Source: Ammoniphilus oxalaticus (GTDB taxonomy: Bacteria; Bacillota; Bacilli; Aneurinibacillales; RAOX-1). From it: a stretch of 64,000 bases of DNA. The DNA lies in NCBI RefSeq assembly GCF_003609605.1, contig NZ_MCHY01000001.1, positions 62,001-126,000 on the forward strand, written 5' to 3'. The notes under the pieces were generated by a model. It did not search any database and was not told the origin of the DNA. It was given only the letters and a program-made list of their open reading frames with translations. Positions 27,193-35,630 of this stretch are shown here, one piece after another (within the stretch, counting starts at the first letter, position 1; every line of letters starts with the position of its first letter). Position numbers and translations under genes: made by a program.

Positions 27193-27950
27193 CCCTTAAA
27201 AAATATCAACTTTTAATTTTATTGCTACTATCTTTGTTCTTACTTGGGGGGTGTGGAAACAACTTCACACCTATTGATAGTTCATCGACGGGTTTCTTTG
27301 ATCATTATTTTGTATATCCTTTTTCTCTTCTGATTAAAAAAGTTGCCTTTTGGTTTCAAGGTAATTATGGAATTGCTATTGTTCTCATTACAATAAGCAT
27401 TCGCTTTGTGTTAATGCCTTTTTTGATCCGACAATCAAGGAGTAGTAAGGAATCACAAGATAAAATGGCAATCCTAAGGCCTGAGATCGATTTAATTCAG
27501 GAGAAATATAAAGGTAAGAAAAGTACAGAAGATCAGCTAAGTATGCAAAGAGAACTAAGTGATCTTTATAAAAAACACGATTTTAATCCAGTTAAAATGG
27601 CTACAGGATGTTTGCCACTAATTATACAGACACCTTTTCTTATAGGTTTTTATTATGCTATTAGACGAACTCCAGAAATAGCCGAACAGTCTTTTCTTTG
27701 GTTCAATCTAGGAGAAACAGATATTTTATTTGTTGTTTTGGCCGCAATTATTTACTATATCCAAGCAAGAGTTGGTCTGATCGGCTTGGAAGAAATCCAG
27801 CGTAAGCAAATGGCTATCATGGGCTTAATATCTCCGATTATGATTGGTGTTATTTCTCTGAATGTTCCAGCAGCACTGCCTTTATATTGGGCTGTAGGTG
27901 GATTATTTATGATTGTGCAGACACTTATTATAAAAAAGTATGTGTATTAA
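27168..27950 (+). CDS. Accessory YidC/OxaA membrane protein insertase
   Basis: Inserts proteins into the cytoplasmic membrane. The 260-residue product has a signal peptide with lipobox LLGGCG (as in Bacillus SpoIIIJ/YqjG lipoprotein forms), then the 60KD_IMP core: WFQGNYGIAIVLITISIRFVLMPF (in part), the conserved Arg near 80 (SIRFVLMP), ATGCLPLIIQTPFLIGFYYAIR, and a last helix pair ending VPAALPLYWAVGGLFMIVQT. Shorter and less Met-rich at the tail than housekeeping YidC. AGGAGG site; overlaps the previous gene. Likely an extra copy carried by the island. Confidence 0.92.
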   Translation: MERNILFITLKKYQLLILLLLSLFLLGGCGNNFTPIDSSSTGFFDHYFVYPFSLLIKKVAFWFQGNYGIAIVLITISIRFVLMPFLIRQSRSSKESQDKMAILRPEIDLIQEKYKGKKSTEDQLSMQRELSDLYKKHDFNPVKMATGCLPLIIQTPFLIGFYYAIRRTPEIAEQSFLWFNLGETDILFVVLAAIIYYIQARVGLIGLEEIQRKQMAIMGLISPIMIGVISLNVPAALPLYWAVGGLFMIVQTLIIKKYVY

Positions 27951-27955
27951 AAGAT

Positions 27956-27990
27956 AATAGAGTAGCTAAAAGCTACTCTATTTTTATTTT
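27956..27990 (+). terminator. Terminator after the YidC paralogue
   Basis: AATAGAGTAGCT, loop AAA, AGCTACTCTATTTTTATTTT. Confidence 0.9.
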
Positions 27991-28069
27991 TCATCGTCAA
28001 AAACAGCTTAAGTTCTTTATCTTTGGATGTTTTCGTATGGGGCCCTATCACTTGAAATTACTTGTAAAT

Positions 28070-28541
28070 GCCGCCCGCGGGATTCAATGGCGCGTATGTA
28101 CACGATTTTTTTCATGGTGGTCGATTTCAAAAAGGATGCGGTACGCCCCCACTCGTAGTCGGTAGAGTCTCGCATAGCCTTTCATCGATCGAATATCGCC
28201 GATCGGGGGACTTGAAGAAGACCTCTTAATCCTAATGCGATGCGTTCTTGAATGGCTTTTTCTTGCTTGGCTAAAAATTTAATGCTGTTTCTATGGTAAA
28301 TCAACGGATAATCCGAACGCGGGTTTAACGTTCTTTCCCGTTATAAAGCCTTCCTCGCTGTCTAATTGATGAAGTTCTTCCTCTGTAAGGGGTTCGTCGT
28401 CAGGTTCCATCCGATCGATCGCATCACGATTGGGGCGTGTGTGATGAAGCGTAGAAACTTTAAATAATCATAGGCCGACTGAGATGCTTTCTTTGGCAGC
28501 ACATGAATCAATTTAATTAGATCTTCTTTTCTAATCGCCAT
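28070..28541 (-). pseudogene. Decayed RelE/ParE-type toxin-antitoxin pair
   Basis: From an ATG at 28541 after AAAGGATG the frame reads MAIRKEDLIKLIHVLPKK and AYDYLKFLRF, shifts frame, and continues as DRMEPDDEPLTEEELHQLDSEEGF and VKPAFGLSVDLP, as in small antitoxins. Further on (28070-28235) MKGYARLYRLRVGAYRILFE then, after another shift, IVYIRAIESRG and GGIYK reproduce the C-terminal half of a RelE toxin. At least two frameshifts, so the system is dead. Confidence 0.7.
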
Positions 28542-28631
28542 GACCCATCATCCTTTCAATTCCTGTTTAACCTGTTGTGCGTTCGTTTACAATGAGTCGC
28601 CAGATAGTAACAAACTTGGGAAAAATAACAC

Positions 28632-29318
28632 TTAATAGTTTGTTTCGTTATCACCTATATCATTATCCCAATTGGAAGCAATTTGATTATAGAATATTGC
28701 AACAGAAGCAGAGATGTATGGAATCAACCACAGAAATCCAATTCCCAACGTAAACAAACATAGAATTCCCCAACCAACAAAACTTAGCCATAACAGGAAG
28801 TACTTCCACTTGTATCCGTTCATCATTTTCCTACTCTCCGTTATTGCCTCGGTCACTTTATAATCAGGATGATCCCGTAATATAAAGAATGTTTGAGAGT
28901 AAGCTAATCCTTTTATAATTCCAGGAACAATCAATAATAATGACCATAAAAACAAATAAATAACTTGTAAAATAGATGCCCCAATCATTTTAAATGAAGT
29001 TTTTCCATCTTTATATATTGAAAACACATCAGAAATTCGTGGATCCTTTTTCCGTATCAATGATAAAAAGAACCAAGATACACCTATGTCAAAAGGAATT
29101 AGCGCAATGGAAATTATTATACTTACAACATCTACTCCTATTGATCTTTCCTCTTGATCCAACCATTCAATAACCCCGCCACTCATAAAGACCTCAATAA
29201 TAGTGGGAATTACAAAGTTTAATAAAAATAAAATAAAAGTAAGTAAAACGACTAATCCCCAATTTCCCTTCAATGATGATTTAGATTCGCTTTTAATTTC
29301 TGAGATTCTTAAATTCAA
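28632..29318 (-). CDS. DUF975 family membrane protein
   Basis: The 228-residue product has about five membrane helices and the DUF975 hallmarks: a short LRISEIKSESKSSLKGNW start and the ITESRKMMNGYKWKYFLLWLSF-type block (in part) followed by LFTLGIGFLWLIPYI. Function unknown. I choose the TTG at 29318, nine bases after AGAAGGAG; the longer frame from 29342 reads through that site. Confidence 0.85.
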   Translation of the reverse strand: MNLRISEIKSESKSSLKGNWGLVVLLTFILFLLNFVIPTIIEVFMSGGVIEWLDQEERSIGVDVVSIIISIALIPFDIGVSWFFLSLIRKKDPRISDVFSIYKDGKTSFKMIGASILQVIYLFLWSLLLIVPGIIKGLAYSQTFFILRDHPDYKVTEAITESRKMMNGYKWKYFLLWLSFVGWGILCLFTLGIGFLWLIPYISASVAIFYNQIASNWDNDIGDNETNY

Positions 29319-29418
29319 TATTCTTTTTCTCCTTCTTCTCAAAATTCATCTTAATCTCTTTCCCTTGGAGTGGAGCTAGTATAGATGTATGGACACTGTT
29401 TAGTTAAATCTCTATCAA

Positions 29419-31233
29419 TTAAAGCTCATCAATACCAATCATCCTAATTAAGTAAAGGGCATTAGTAGTTTTAGACACTCCAGGGGATAATTTATAATCA
29501 AATATGATTTGATTATCTACATATCTTTCTGAAAAGTGAAAATTGTCTACATCTATCTCTTTATCCATCTCAATCTCACTCAATTCAAGATCGTGTGTTG
29601 ATACAAGTCCCACGGCGCCCATTTTGCTTAATTTTTTTATGACCGCGGTTGCTCCAATATGCCTGTCTTTAGAATTTGTTCCTCTAAAAATTTCATCTAA
29701 TAAAAAAAGGATGGAGTTTCCCTTGTTAGCTTCTTGGATAATGTCTTTTATTCTTAGTAGTTCAGCATAAAAGGAAGAAATCTTTTTTTCCAAATTATCA
29801 TTCACTCTCATGGATGTATAAATGTCCATTATGGAGCACTTAAAATCACTTGCGCAAACAGGCGCCCCTGCATATGCCAAAACCAAATTTAAGCCAACAG
29901 TCCTTAATAACGTACTTTTTCCAGACATATTTGATCCTGTGATCAATAAAACATGGCCACTTCTCTTTATTGATAGGTTATTACAGACACGATCACTTGA
30001 AAATAAAAGTGGATGTCCCATATTTTTTGCGGTGAGATTTTGTTTGGATATCGTCAACTCCGGGGTGTCCCAATTAGGATGATCGTATCGTATTGTCGAT
30101 AAGCTCGATAATTCCTCTAACCTGCCAATAACAGTAAGCCAATTACGTACGCTAGACCCCGACTTTTTCTTCCACTTTTCAAGCGCAATCATGCAGTGGT
30201 AATCTAATAAGAAAGTTACATTGAATAAAAAGTAGATCAATGGACTATATTTGAAACTCATCATATCAACAATAAAAGATAATTCTTTAATTTGCCTGGA
30301 GGCATAATTACCATTCGAGTCAATTAGACCTGATTTAAGCTCAGATAGATACTTGGATTTGAATTTTTCACATTCAATTTTACTTAGTAGTCTTTGGTAA
30401 TTAAGGATCGTATCATGATGCAGGTTTATCATCTTATGAGTATTCCTATACAATCTTAACCCCATAACAAATAAACTGAATTGAGTAAGTAACAGTATCC
30501 CTGTTATATAAAGAAAGCCTATGCCAATTAGAAAGGGCAAAATGAGCGATAGCACTGTAGCTAACGAAATGGCTCGGATACTCCATACCAACCAGGTATT
30601 TCTGAATATGTGGTTTTCATTTTCTGCCCATTTACATAACGGCTCAGGGTTGTTCATTTCATTTTTACTTGAACTACCTTCCGCAAAAAAGTGTTGTTTC
30701 CAATCGAGCTTATCAGCAAGTTCATTAATTGCATCTTGTCTTTCCCTAATTCTTGAAATACTTTTCTCTGGGTGAGTCAAGGAACTTACCAAGAGTTTTC
30801 TTCCTAAAAATGTAAAGGTGTTATTAATCCACTGAAATACTGAAGCTTGTCCAAATATATCTAAATCAACGCTATACGGATGGTTTGGATCCCTATACTC
30901 CTCTCCGGTATCCGTGAATCCAACCCATTTTCCATTAATTCTGTCAATTGCTTGCCGATTGATATTTAAAAGGGAAAGAGCCAATTTCCTCCGTCGTTTT
31001 TCTTTTTCATGTCGAATAATAAAAAGGACAAATGCAACAAAAGAGAGAGCTAAGGACAAACCTCCAAAAATACGATATTCAAAGTAAAGAAATAGCGCGC
31101 CAAAAACAATCCCTAAAAATGCAATCAACCGCGAATTGCTTAAGTTTTTACATTTCCGATCGGCCTGAGTATATTGTATAAAATATCTCCTTTCACGTAT
31201 TTGATACTCATGTTCCGCATTATACATGTTCAA
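29419..31233 (-). CDS. MutS-like membrane ATPase
   Basis: The 604-residue product joins two pairs of N-terminal and central membrane helices (RLIAFLGIVFGALFLYFEY and LSLALSFVAFVLFI; later ISLATVLSLILPFLIGIG) to a MutS core and ATPase: DLDIFGQASVFQWINNTFT, Walker A ITGSNMSGKSTLLRT (near 450), Walker B ILFLLDEIFRGTNSKDR and a GLVSTHDLELSE switch. There is no mismatch-recognition or clamp domain of classic MutS, so a role in mismatch repair is unlikely; this group is uncharacterised. TTG start eight bases after GGAGGGG. Confidence 0.85.
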   Translation of the reverse strand: MNMYNAEHEYQIRERRYFIQYTQADRKCKNLSNSRLIAFLGIVFGALFLYFEYRIFGGLSLALSFVAFVLFIIRHEKEKRRRKLALSLLNINRQAIDRINGKWVGFTDTGEEYRDPNHPYSVDLDIFGQASVFQWINNTFTFLGRKLLVSSLTHPEKSISRIRERQDAINELADKLDWKQHFFAEGSSSKNEMNNPEPLCKWAENENHIFRNTWLVWSIRAISLATVLSLILPFLIGIGFLYITGILLLTQFSLFVMGLRLYRNTHKMINLHHDTILNYQRLLSKIECEKFKSKYLSELKSGLIDSNGNYASRQIKELSFIVDMMSFKYSPLIYFLFNVTFLLDYHCMIALEKWKKKSGSSVRNWLTVIGRLEELSSLSTIRYDHPNWDTPELTISKQNLTAKNMGHPLLFSSDRVCNNLSIKRSGHVLLITGSNMSGKSTLLRTVGLNLVLAYAGAPVCASDFKCSIMDIYTSMRVNDNLEKKISSFYAELLRIKDIIQEANKGNSILFLLDEIFRGTNSKDRHIGATAVIKKLSKMGAVGLVSTHDLELSEIEMDKEIDVDNFHFSERYVDNQIIFDYKLSPGVSKTTNALYLIRMIGIDEL

Positions 31234-31602
31234 AAGGATAGCCCCTCCACTCAAGGAATTGTTGTGGTAAACCACGATTAAACCAGTATGAATAAGCCAT
31301 TCAAGTGTCCTTGGTTATCAAATCATTACGTTTTATTTAGAAAACATCTTATTATATTGATCAATAGACGCAGTCAAATGGATATTATATCCATAATAGG
31401 TGGAAGTCAATGTGATTTCCAATGCTACTTAATTATGACTATTTAAAGAAGGGGTGAATTATAATTAAATCAGTATATACTCGACATATAATATGACTTA
31501 TATGCGCACGAAAATGCATCTAACTGCATTTTCTCATATGCGAATACGCATATTTTCATTTTTAAAAAATAAAACAAGCACTTATAAGAAGCGCTTGTTT
31601 AG
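31234..31602. other. Intergenic region with two adjacent palindromes
   Basis: GAAAATGCA and TGCATTTTC (31510-31533) and ATATGCG and CGCATAT (31536-31553) form neighbouring hairpins, the second followed by TTTTC. They could end transcription or bind a regulator between doc and the mutS-like gene. No gene seen. Confidence 0.5.
31564..31600 (-). terminator. Terminator of the doc operon
   Basis: On the minus strand AACAAGCGC and GTGCTTGTT pair and are followed by TTATTTTTT, two bases past the doc stop. Confidence 0.75.
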
Positions 31603-32007
31603 TTACTTATCGTCTTTAATTTGAACAGCATGTTGTTCGATCCATTCAGCGATTTGATGAATATCTTTTTCCTTCGTCGCGATCTCTATTGCTAGGTCAA
31701 ACAGTTCGCCCTCGTGCATATCTAGCTCATACCCATTAAAGTTTAAAAACATCTCAGCACAACCTATTGACGTTCGTTTATGAGCATCGTTAAAACAATG
31801 CAAGGTTGCAATGGATTCCATGTAGATGGCTGCCTTTAAAAATAGACCAGGGAATGCTTCTCCCTTTAATCCGAATGGGCCGTAAAACGGCTTTTCTGCT
31901 ATGTAATCAAGCATACCAGGATCTTTTATTCCCGGTATGCCTCCGTACGTTTCGAGCATGATGTCATGTATGAGGCGAATATCGTTGGCTGTTAATCCAA
32001 CGATCAA
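31603..32007 (-). CDS. doc: Doc-type (Fic fold) toxin
   Basis: Death-on-curing toxin of a type II toxin-antitoxin pair; Doc proteins phosphorylate elongation factor Tu. The 134-residue product fits the family in length and has DIRLIHDIMLETYGG, GMLDYIAEKPFYGPFG and the Fic motif HCFNDAHKR at 70-78. The usual motif is HxFx(D/N)(A/G)NKR; here the Asn before Lys is His. TTG start overlapping the antitoxin stop in a TTGA quartet, so translation is coupled. Confidence 0.9.
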   Translation of the reverse strand: MIVGLTANDIRLIHDIMLETYGGIPGIKDPGMLDYIAEKPFYGPFGLKGEAFPGLFLKAAIYMESIATLHCFNDAHKRTSIGCAEMFLNFNGYELDMHEGELFDLAIEIATKEKDIHQIAEWIEQHAVQIKDDK

Positions 32008-32171
32008 TTCTTAGAAAGTCTCCTTAGATCCTCGTTATATCGATTTGTAAATTTATTCATACGATCGCGGAGGAATTCTTCACGTTCTTTTTGAGATGAA
32101 TTTTGAGATTTTTTAATATCCTTGTTATCTACAGCCATTTCAGTATCCTCCCAATCTTCTTCTCTTTTCAT
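32004..32171 (-). CDS. Putative Doc antitoxin
   Basis: The 55-residue product lies first in the operon and overlaps doc by four bases. It is highly charged (Lys/Glu/Asp-rich), with a C-terminal helix EEFLRDRMNKFTNRYNEDLRRL that could wrap the toxin. It does not resemble the Phd N-terminal DNA-binding fold, so the call rests on position and composition. Start at the ATG at 32171 after GAGAGGATG. Confidence 0.7.
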   Translation of the reverse strand: MKREEDWEDTEMAVDNKDIKKSQNSSQKEREEFLRDRMNKFTNRYNEDLRRLSKN

Positions 32172-32299
32172 TTTATCACATCCTCTCACCTGATAGTCTG
32201 TCCAGTTTAAATAGATTTTCTACCAAGTTATGAGGAATCATAGTTGATTATGTGTATCTAATATTACATGTATTAACGCTTTTTGTCATGTAAATTCGA

Positions 32300-32343
32300 T
32301 TACATCAACGTAAACGGATACGTAGATGTTTACGTTGATGTAA
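32300..32343. repeat. Perfect 16-bp inverted repeat (palindrome 1)
   Basis: TTACATCAACGTAAAC, 12-base loop, GTTTACGTTGATGTAA. Contains ACGTAGATGTTTACGT (32320-32335), the exact reverse complement of a 16-mer in palindrome 2 at 33400-33415. Confidence 0.9.
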
Positions 32344-32478
32344 GATGTGTCTCAATAGATACTATTTATTCAGATATGATTCAGGAACGTTTTGGATTAA
32401 AATATCGTCTTTATAGAGACTTGCTCTTTGAATGGGGATCTACACGGTAAAACGGAGGGACAAGAGGAATTGTTGTTG

Positions 32479-32622
32479 TTGATTAACCACCGTCAACGAT
32501 GGTCTGTTTTTATCGTTAGTTTTTTTAATGTAGTGATTTTTTCAGGGTGCAGTAAAGAAAATAATGTGTTGTTTCTGTCTGGTGAAGGAGAAGATTGGAA
32601 GATTGAGTCTTACTCTTTATAA
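32479..32622 (+). CDS. Short lipoprotein, possibly truncated
   Basis: From one of several tandem TTG codons (32470-32481) after AGAGG, about 48 codons give a signal peptide and lipobox VVIFSGCSKEN, then only 25 residues (NVLFLSGEGEDWKIESYSL). The SGE..WK start is like longer Bacillus lipoproteins, so this may be the front end of a broken gene. Confidence 0.4.
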   Translation: MINHRQRWSVFIVSFFNVVIFSGCSKENNVLFLSGEGEDWKIESYSL

Positions 32623-32658
32623 ATAACCCCTACAACAATAAAGACGGGAGGTGGGGAA

Positions 32659-32952
32659 ATTATAAAAAAATATGAATCAAGATATGATCTCCAATTTATT
32701 GGTATAGAAGCCTTTGCTGAAATCGAAGGAGTTGATCGGCATAAGTATTTTTCTGATATTAAGGAAATGGGTCCGGTGAACAAGGTTCAGGCCGATATAG
32801 GTAGATCTAACTTGGGGGTTTATCCCAATAAAAATGGAGATCCGATAACATTTGATGATATTCGTCAAATTTATATGATGATATATTGGGTAAAGGTCGG
32901 GAATGAAGAGGTGTTTGAAGAGAAAATTGAATTAATTCCCGAATCTATTTAA
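32659..32952 (+). CDS. Uncharacterised 97-residue protein with an apparent ATT start
   Basis: A strong GGGAGGTGGGG is followed within three bases by ATT ATA AAA AAA; the frame then runs 97 codons: KKYESRYDLQFIGIEAFAEI, DIGRSNLGVYPNKNGDPITF, IYWVKVGNEEVFEEKIELIP. No ATG, GTG or TTG lies near the ribosome site; the first ATG is at 32767 and would lose a third of the protein. Either ATT is used or the start is mutated. A broken copy of the 3' end is at 23082. Family unknown. Confidence 0.55.
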   Translation: MIKKYESRYDLQFIGIEAFAEIEGVDRHKYFSDIKEMGPVNKVQADIGRSNLGVYPNKNGDPITFDDIRQIYMMIYWVKVGNEEVFEEKIELIPESI

Positions 32953-33040
32953 TATTTTGGATCTTTAAAATTTGCATAGCCCGCATCTAGAGTGACATGG
33001 CGTAATTTTGTGAAGTCGGAATTTAATAGGGGGTAGGCAT

Positions 33041-33250
33041 TTGATTATATTGTATTATTTGAAGAAGATATTAAATTCGTTTGGAGATGTCTTTTATAAT
33101 TTCTTTAGAGAGGGAATATGGATTGCAGGTTTCTTTTATTTGTTGAATAAAACATTTGAATCTGAAAAATTAAAGAAAATATCAAAAGGAGTTATTATAG
33201 TTGTTTTAACTATCTTATTTCTCCGTTCAGTGTTTTATTTATCCTTTTAG
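33041..33250 (+). CDS. Small membrane protein, 69 residues
   Basis: TTG start after AGGGGG. Two hydrophobic segments (GIWIAGFFYLL and GVIIVVLTILFLRSVFYL) around a Lys-rich loop. Lies between palindromes 1 and 2. Unknown. Confidence 0.5.
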   Translation: MIILYYLKKILNSFGDVFYNFFREGIWIAGFFYLLNKTFESEKLKKISKGVIIVVLTILFLRSVFYLSF

Positions 33251-33559
33251 AACAACCTTTCCTTATGCTCTTTAGGTGAGTGCTTAATAAAACTTGAAAA
33301 ATCGACTAGCGAGACAAAGTTGTCATTTTGTGTACAGGTTATTTATAAAAAGCTAAAATAAAACAATCTGTAAAAAACACAAACATTCCATCTACGCACA
33401 CGTAAACATCTACGTGTGCGTAGATGGAATGTTTCAATAGTGCGTCTTATTGGTGTATTTATAACAAAAAGATAAAACGAGAAATGTACTTTCTCATCCT
33501 TCTTTATGTGATTGCTTCTTTATTCTAGCAAATGTATTCCCTACGCCTCTATGATGCTA
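33251..33559. other. Intergenic region holding palindrome 2
   Basis: No gene seen; contains the 24-bp palindrome at 33381-33434 and A+T-rich sequence. Confidence 0.5.
33381..33434. repeat. Perfect 24-bp inverted repeat (palindrome 2)
   Basis: The arm starting AAACATTCCATCTACG (33381-33404) is exactly complementary to 33411-33434 across a six-base loop AACATC. Shares a 16-mer with palindrome 1 in the opposite direction. No T-run, so not a terminator. Confidence 0.93.
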
Positions 33560-33815
33560 CTACTCATTCTCCTCGGATAACGATCTAGCACGATCATCCA
33601 AGTAACGATATAAAGTAGACTTACTAATTCCAGTCGCTTCTTTGATGTCATATAGCGTATATTTTTTACTGTCATACATTTGAAAAGCGCGCTGTAAATT
33701 GTCATCCGTTTTTCGTGGACGACCAATCGATTTACCCTGCTGTTTTGCCGCTTGCAGCGTAAAGGTTGAAGAATGGCTTAGGAATTTAGACTGTAATTCC
33801 ATAAAAAAAGCATCA
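33560..33815 (-). pseudogene. Serine recombinase (resolvase) C-terminal fragment, copy 1
   Basis: The minus frame encodes LQSKFLSHSSTFTLQAAKQQ, GRPRKTDDNLQRAFQMYDSK and the helix-turn-helix YTLYDIKEATGISKSTLYRY, typical of the DNA-binding end of resolvases. The catalytic N-terminal domain is absent; the frame runs into sulP instead. A related fragment is at 40988-41385. Confidence 0.8.
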
Positions 33816-33830
33816 TGGAAGGGGAATAGT

Positions 33831-35228
33831 ATGTCTACTTTAAAACAAGAGTGGTTTGGGAATGCGCGCTCCGATATTTTGGCAGGTATTGTTGCGGGAT
33901 TGGCGCTCATTCCTGAATCATTAGCTTTTGCATTTATTATGGGTGTTGATCCGCGTGTTGCGATCTATGCTTCGTTTACCATTTCGGTTGTTACTTCATT
34001 TGTAGGCGGTCGACCTGGTTTGATTTCAGCAGCGACCGGGGCGATGGCTTTAGTTCTTGTCAGCCTAATGGCGAATCATGGACTACAATATGTACTCGCG
34101 GCTACCATTTTAACAGGACTTACTCAATTTATACTCGGAGGATTGGGTGTGGCCAATTTAATGCGCTTTGTACCCAATTCCGTCATGCTTGGCTTTGTAA
34201 ATGCGCTCGGGATTATGATTTTCATGACGCAACTGCCTTATATATGGGGAGCAAGTAGCATGACCTATCTCTTTGCGATTGTGACATTAATTTTAGTGTA
34301 CGTGATCCCGCGGTTTTTCACTGCAATTCCCGCGCCGCTGATTACGATTGTTCTCATGACAAGTATCGCGCTGATCAGTGGCGTCGGGTTACAAACGGTC
34401 GGCGATATCGGGACGATGCCAAATACGTTACCGACTTTCTTTTTGCCAGATATTCCACTTAACTTGGAAACGTTAAAAATTATTTTACCTTATTCTTTAG
34501 CTTTATCGATTGTTGGTTTGTTGGAATCGTTACTGACATCCCAAGTGTTGGACGATATGACTGATTCATCGAGTAATAAAAATAGGGAAGCGCGCGGACA
34601 AGGGATCGCCAATTTCATTAATGGTTTTTTCGGGGGGATGGCAGGTTGCGCCTTGATTGGTCAATCGATCGTCAATGTTAAATCGGGTGGACGCGGCCGC
34701 TTATCGACATTGACCGCAGGTGTATTTTTGATGTTTTTAATTATCCTGTTAGGCGATGTTGTTATCAAAATTCCGATGCCCGTGCTTGCCGGCGTGATGA
34801 TTATGATCAGTTTCACAACATTTAATTGGGGTTCGTTTCAATTTTTGAAACAAGCGCCTAAATCGGAATCTTTGATTATGCTGATTACCGTTGCAATTAT
34901 CTTATATACAAAAAATTTAGCAATTGGTGTTGTTTTTGGTATTGTATTGAGCTCGTTATCCTTTGTTGCAAAGATTTCTCGTATCAACGTTATACAGAAA
35001 CGGAATAGATACGAGATAAAGGGTCCCTTGTTTTTTGCATCAACGACTAAATTTATTCAGTCATTCGACAACGTTTCAGAAAGTGAAATCGTGATTAATT
35101 TTGAAAACAGTCAGGTGTGGGATGAATCTGCAATTGGTGCAATATCTAAAGTAAAACAGAACCTTGAACAAAAAGGCGTGAAGGTACAAATTCAAGGGTT
35201 AAATTCCTCAAGTGAACAATTAACATAG
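33831..35228 (+). CDS. SulP family anion transporter with STAS domain
   Basis: Membrane transporter for sulfate, bicarbonate or related anions. The 465-residue product has about ten hydrophobic segments including AGIVAGLALIPESLAFAFI, RPGLISAATGAMALV and the SulP block GIANFINGFFGGMAGCALIGQ, then a short C-terminal STAS domain (NFENSQVWDESAIGAISKVK). ATG at 33831 after GGAAGGGGA; the longer frame overlaps the recombinase. Followed 13 bases later by a Usp fragment gene; the sulP-usp order suggests one operon. A truncated second copy of the STAS end lies at 41370. Confidence 0.9.
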   Translation: MSTLKQEWFGNARSDILAGIVAGLALIPESLAFAFIMGVDPRVAIYASFTISVVTSFVGGRPGLISAATGAMALVLVSLMANHGLQYVLAATILTGLTQFILGGLGVANLMRFVPNSVMLGFVNALGIMIFMTQLPYIWGASSMTYLFAIVTLILVYVIPRFFTAIPAPLITIVLMTSIALISGVGLQTVGDIGTMPNTLPTFFLPDIPLNLETLKIILPYSLALSIVGLLESLLTSQVLDDMTDSSSNKNREARGQGIANFINGFFGGMAGCALIGQSIVNVKSGGRGRLSTLTAGVFLMFLIILLGDVVIKIPMPVLAGVMIMISFTTFNWGSFQFLKQAPKSESLIMLITVAIILYTKNLAIGVVFGIVLSSLSFVAKISRINVIQKRNRYEIKGPLFFASTTKFIQSFDNVSESEIVINFENSQVWDESAIGAISKVKQNLEQKGVKVQIQGLNSSSEQLT

Positions 35229-35241
35229 GGGGGAATATTAT

Positions 35242-35484
35242 ATGAAAATTGCTGTAGCAATTGACGGATCAGAAAATGCTTTACGTGCAGCAAAACACGC
35301 GATTCTATTGGATAATAGTGACGGTCTTCTTTTAGTGTACGATGAGGAGAATGAAGCTTCCCCGAAATTTTTAAAAAAGGAAGCGGAATCGAAAAAAGAG
35401 AATGCAAATTATCAAATCATAACTGTTAACTTTAATGACCTTCAGGATATTATCGAAGAAGAAAACGCAAGAAATTATTTATGA
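35242..35484 (+). CDS. Truncated universal stress protein (UspA) homologue
   Basis: The 80-residue product begins with a clear Usp start, MKIAVAIDGSENALRAAKHAI, then diverges and ends early; full Usp proteins are about 140 residues and carry a C-terminal GxxGxxxxxxxxxG(S/T) ATP loop, missing here. GGGGGGAA ribosome site. Probably a degenerate partner of SulP. Confidence 0.65.
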   Translation: MKIAVAIDGSENALRAAKHAILLDNSDGLLLVYDEENEASPKFLKKEAESKKENANYQIITVNFNDLQDIIEEENARNYL

Positions 35485-35630
35485 ATTAAGTACAGGTAAA
35501 TGAATTAAAGATTAAAAGGAGTGGGCTATAAGTCTCACTCCGACATGATAAATTTATTATATAACGTATACTCCTTCAATTTGTAAAGCGTTAGGTCCTC
35601 TTATTTTCTATCAAAGATATTTGATCAACG

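Noticed and set aside
29419-31233. Mismatch repair MutS
   Set aside because: Lacks the mismatch-binding N-terminal domain and has membrane helices; only the ATPase core and part of the core domain match.
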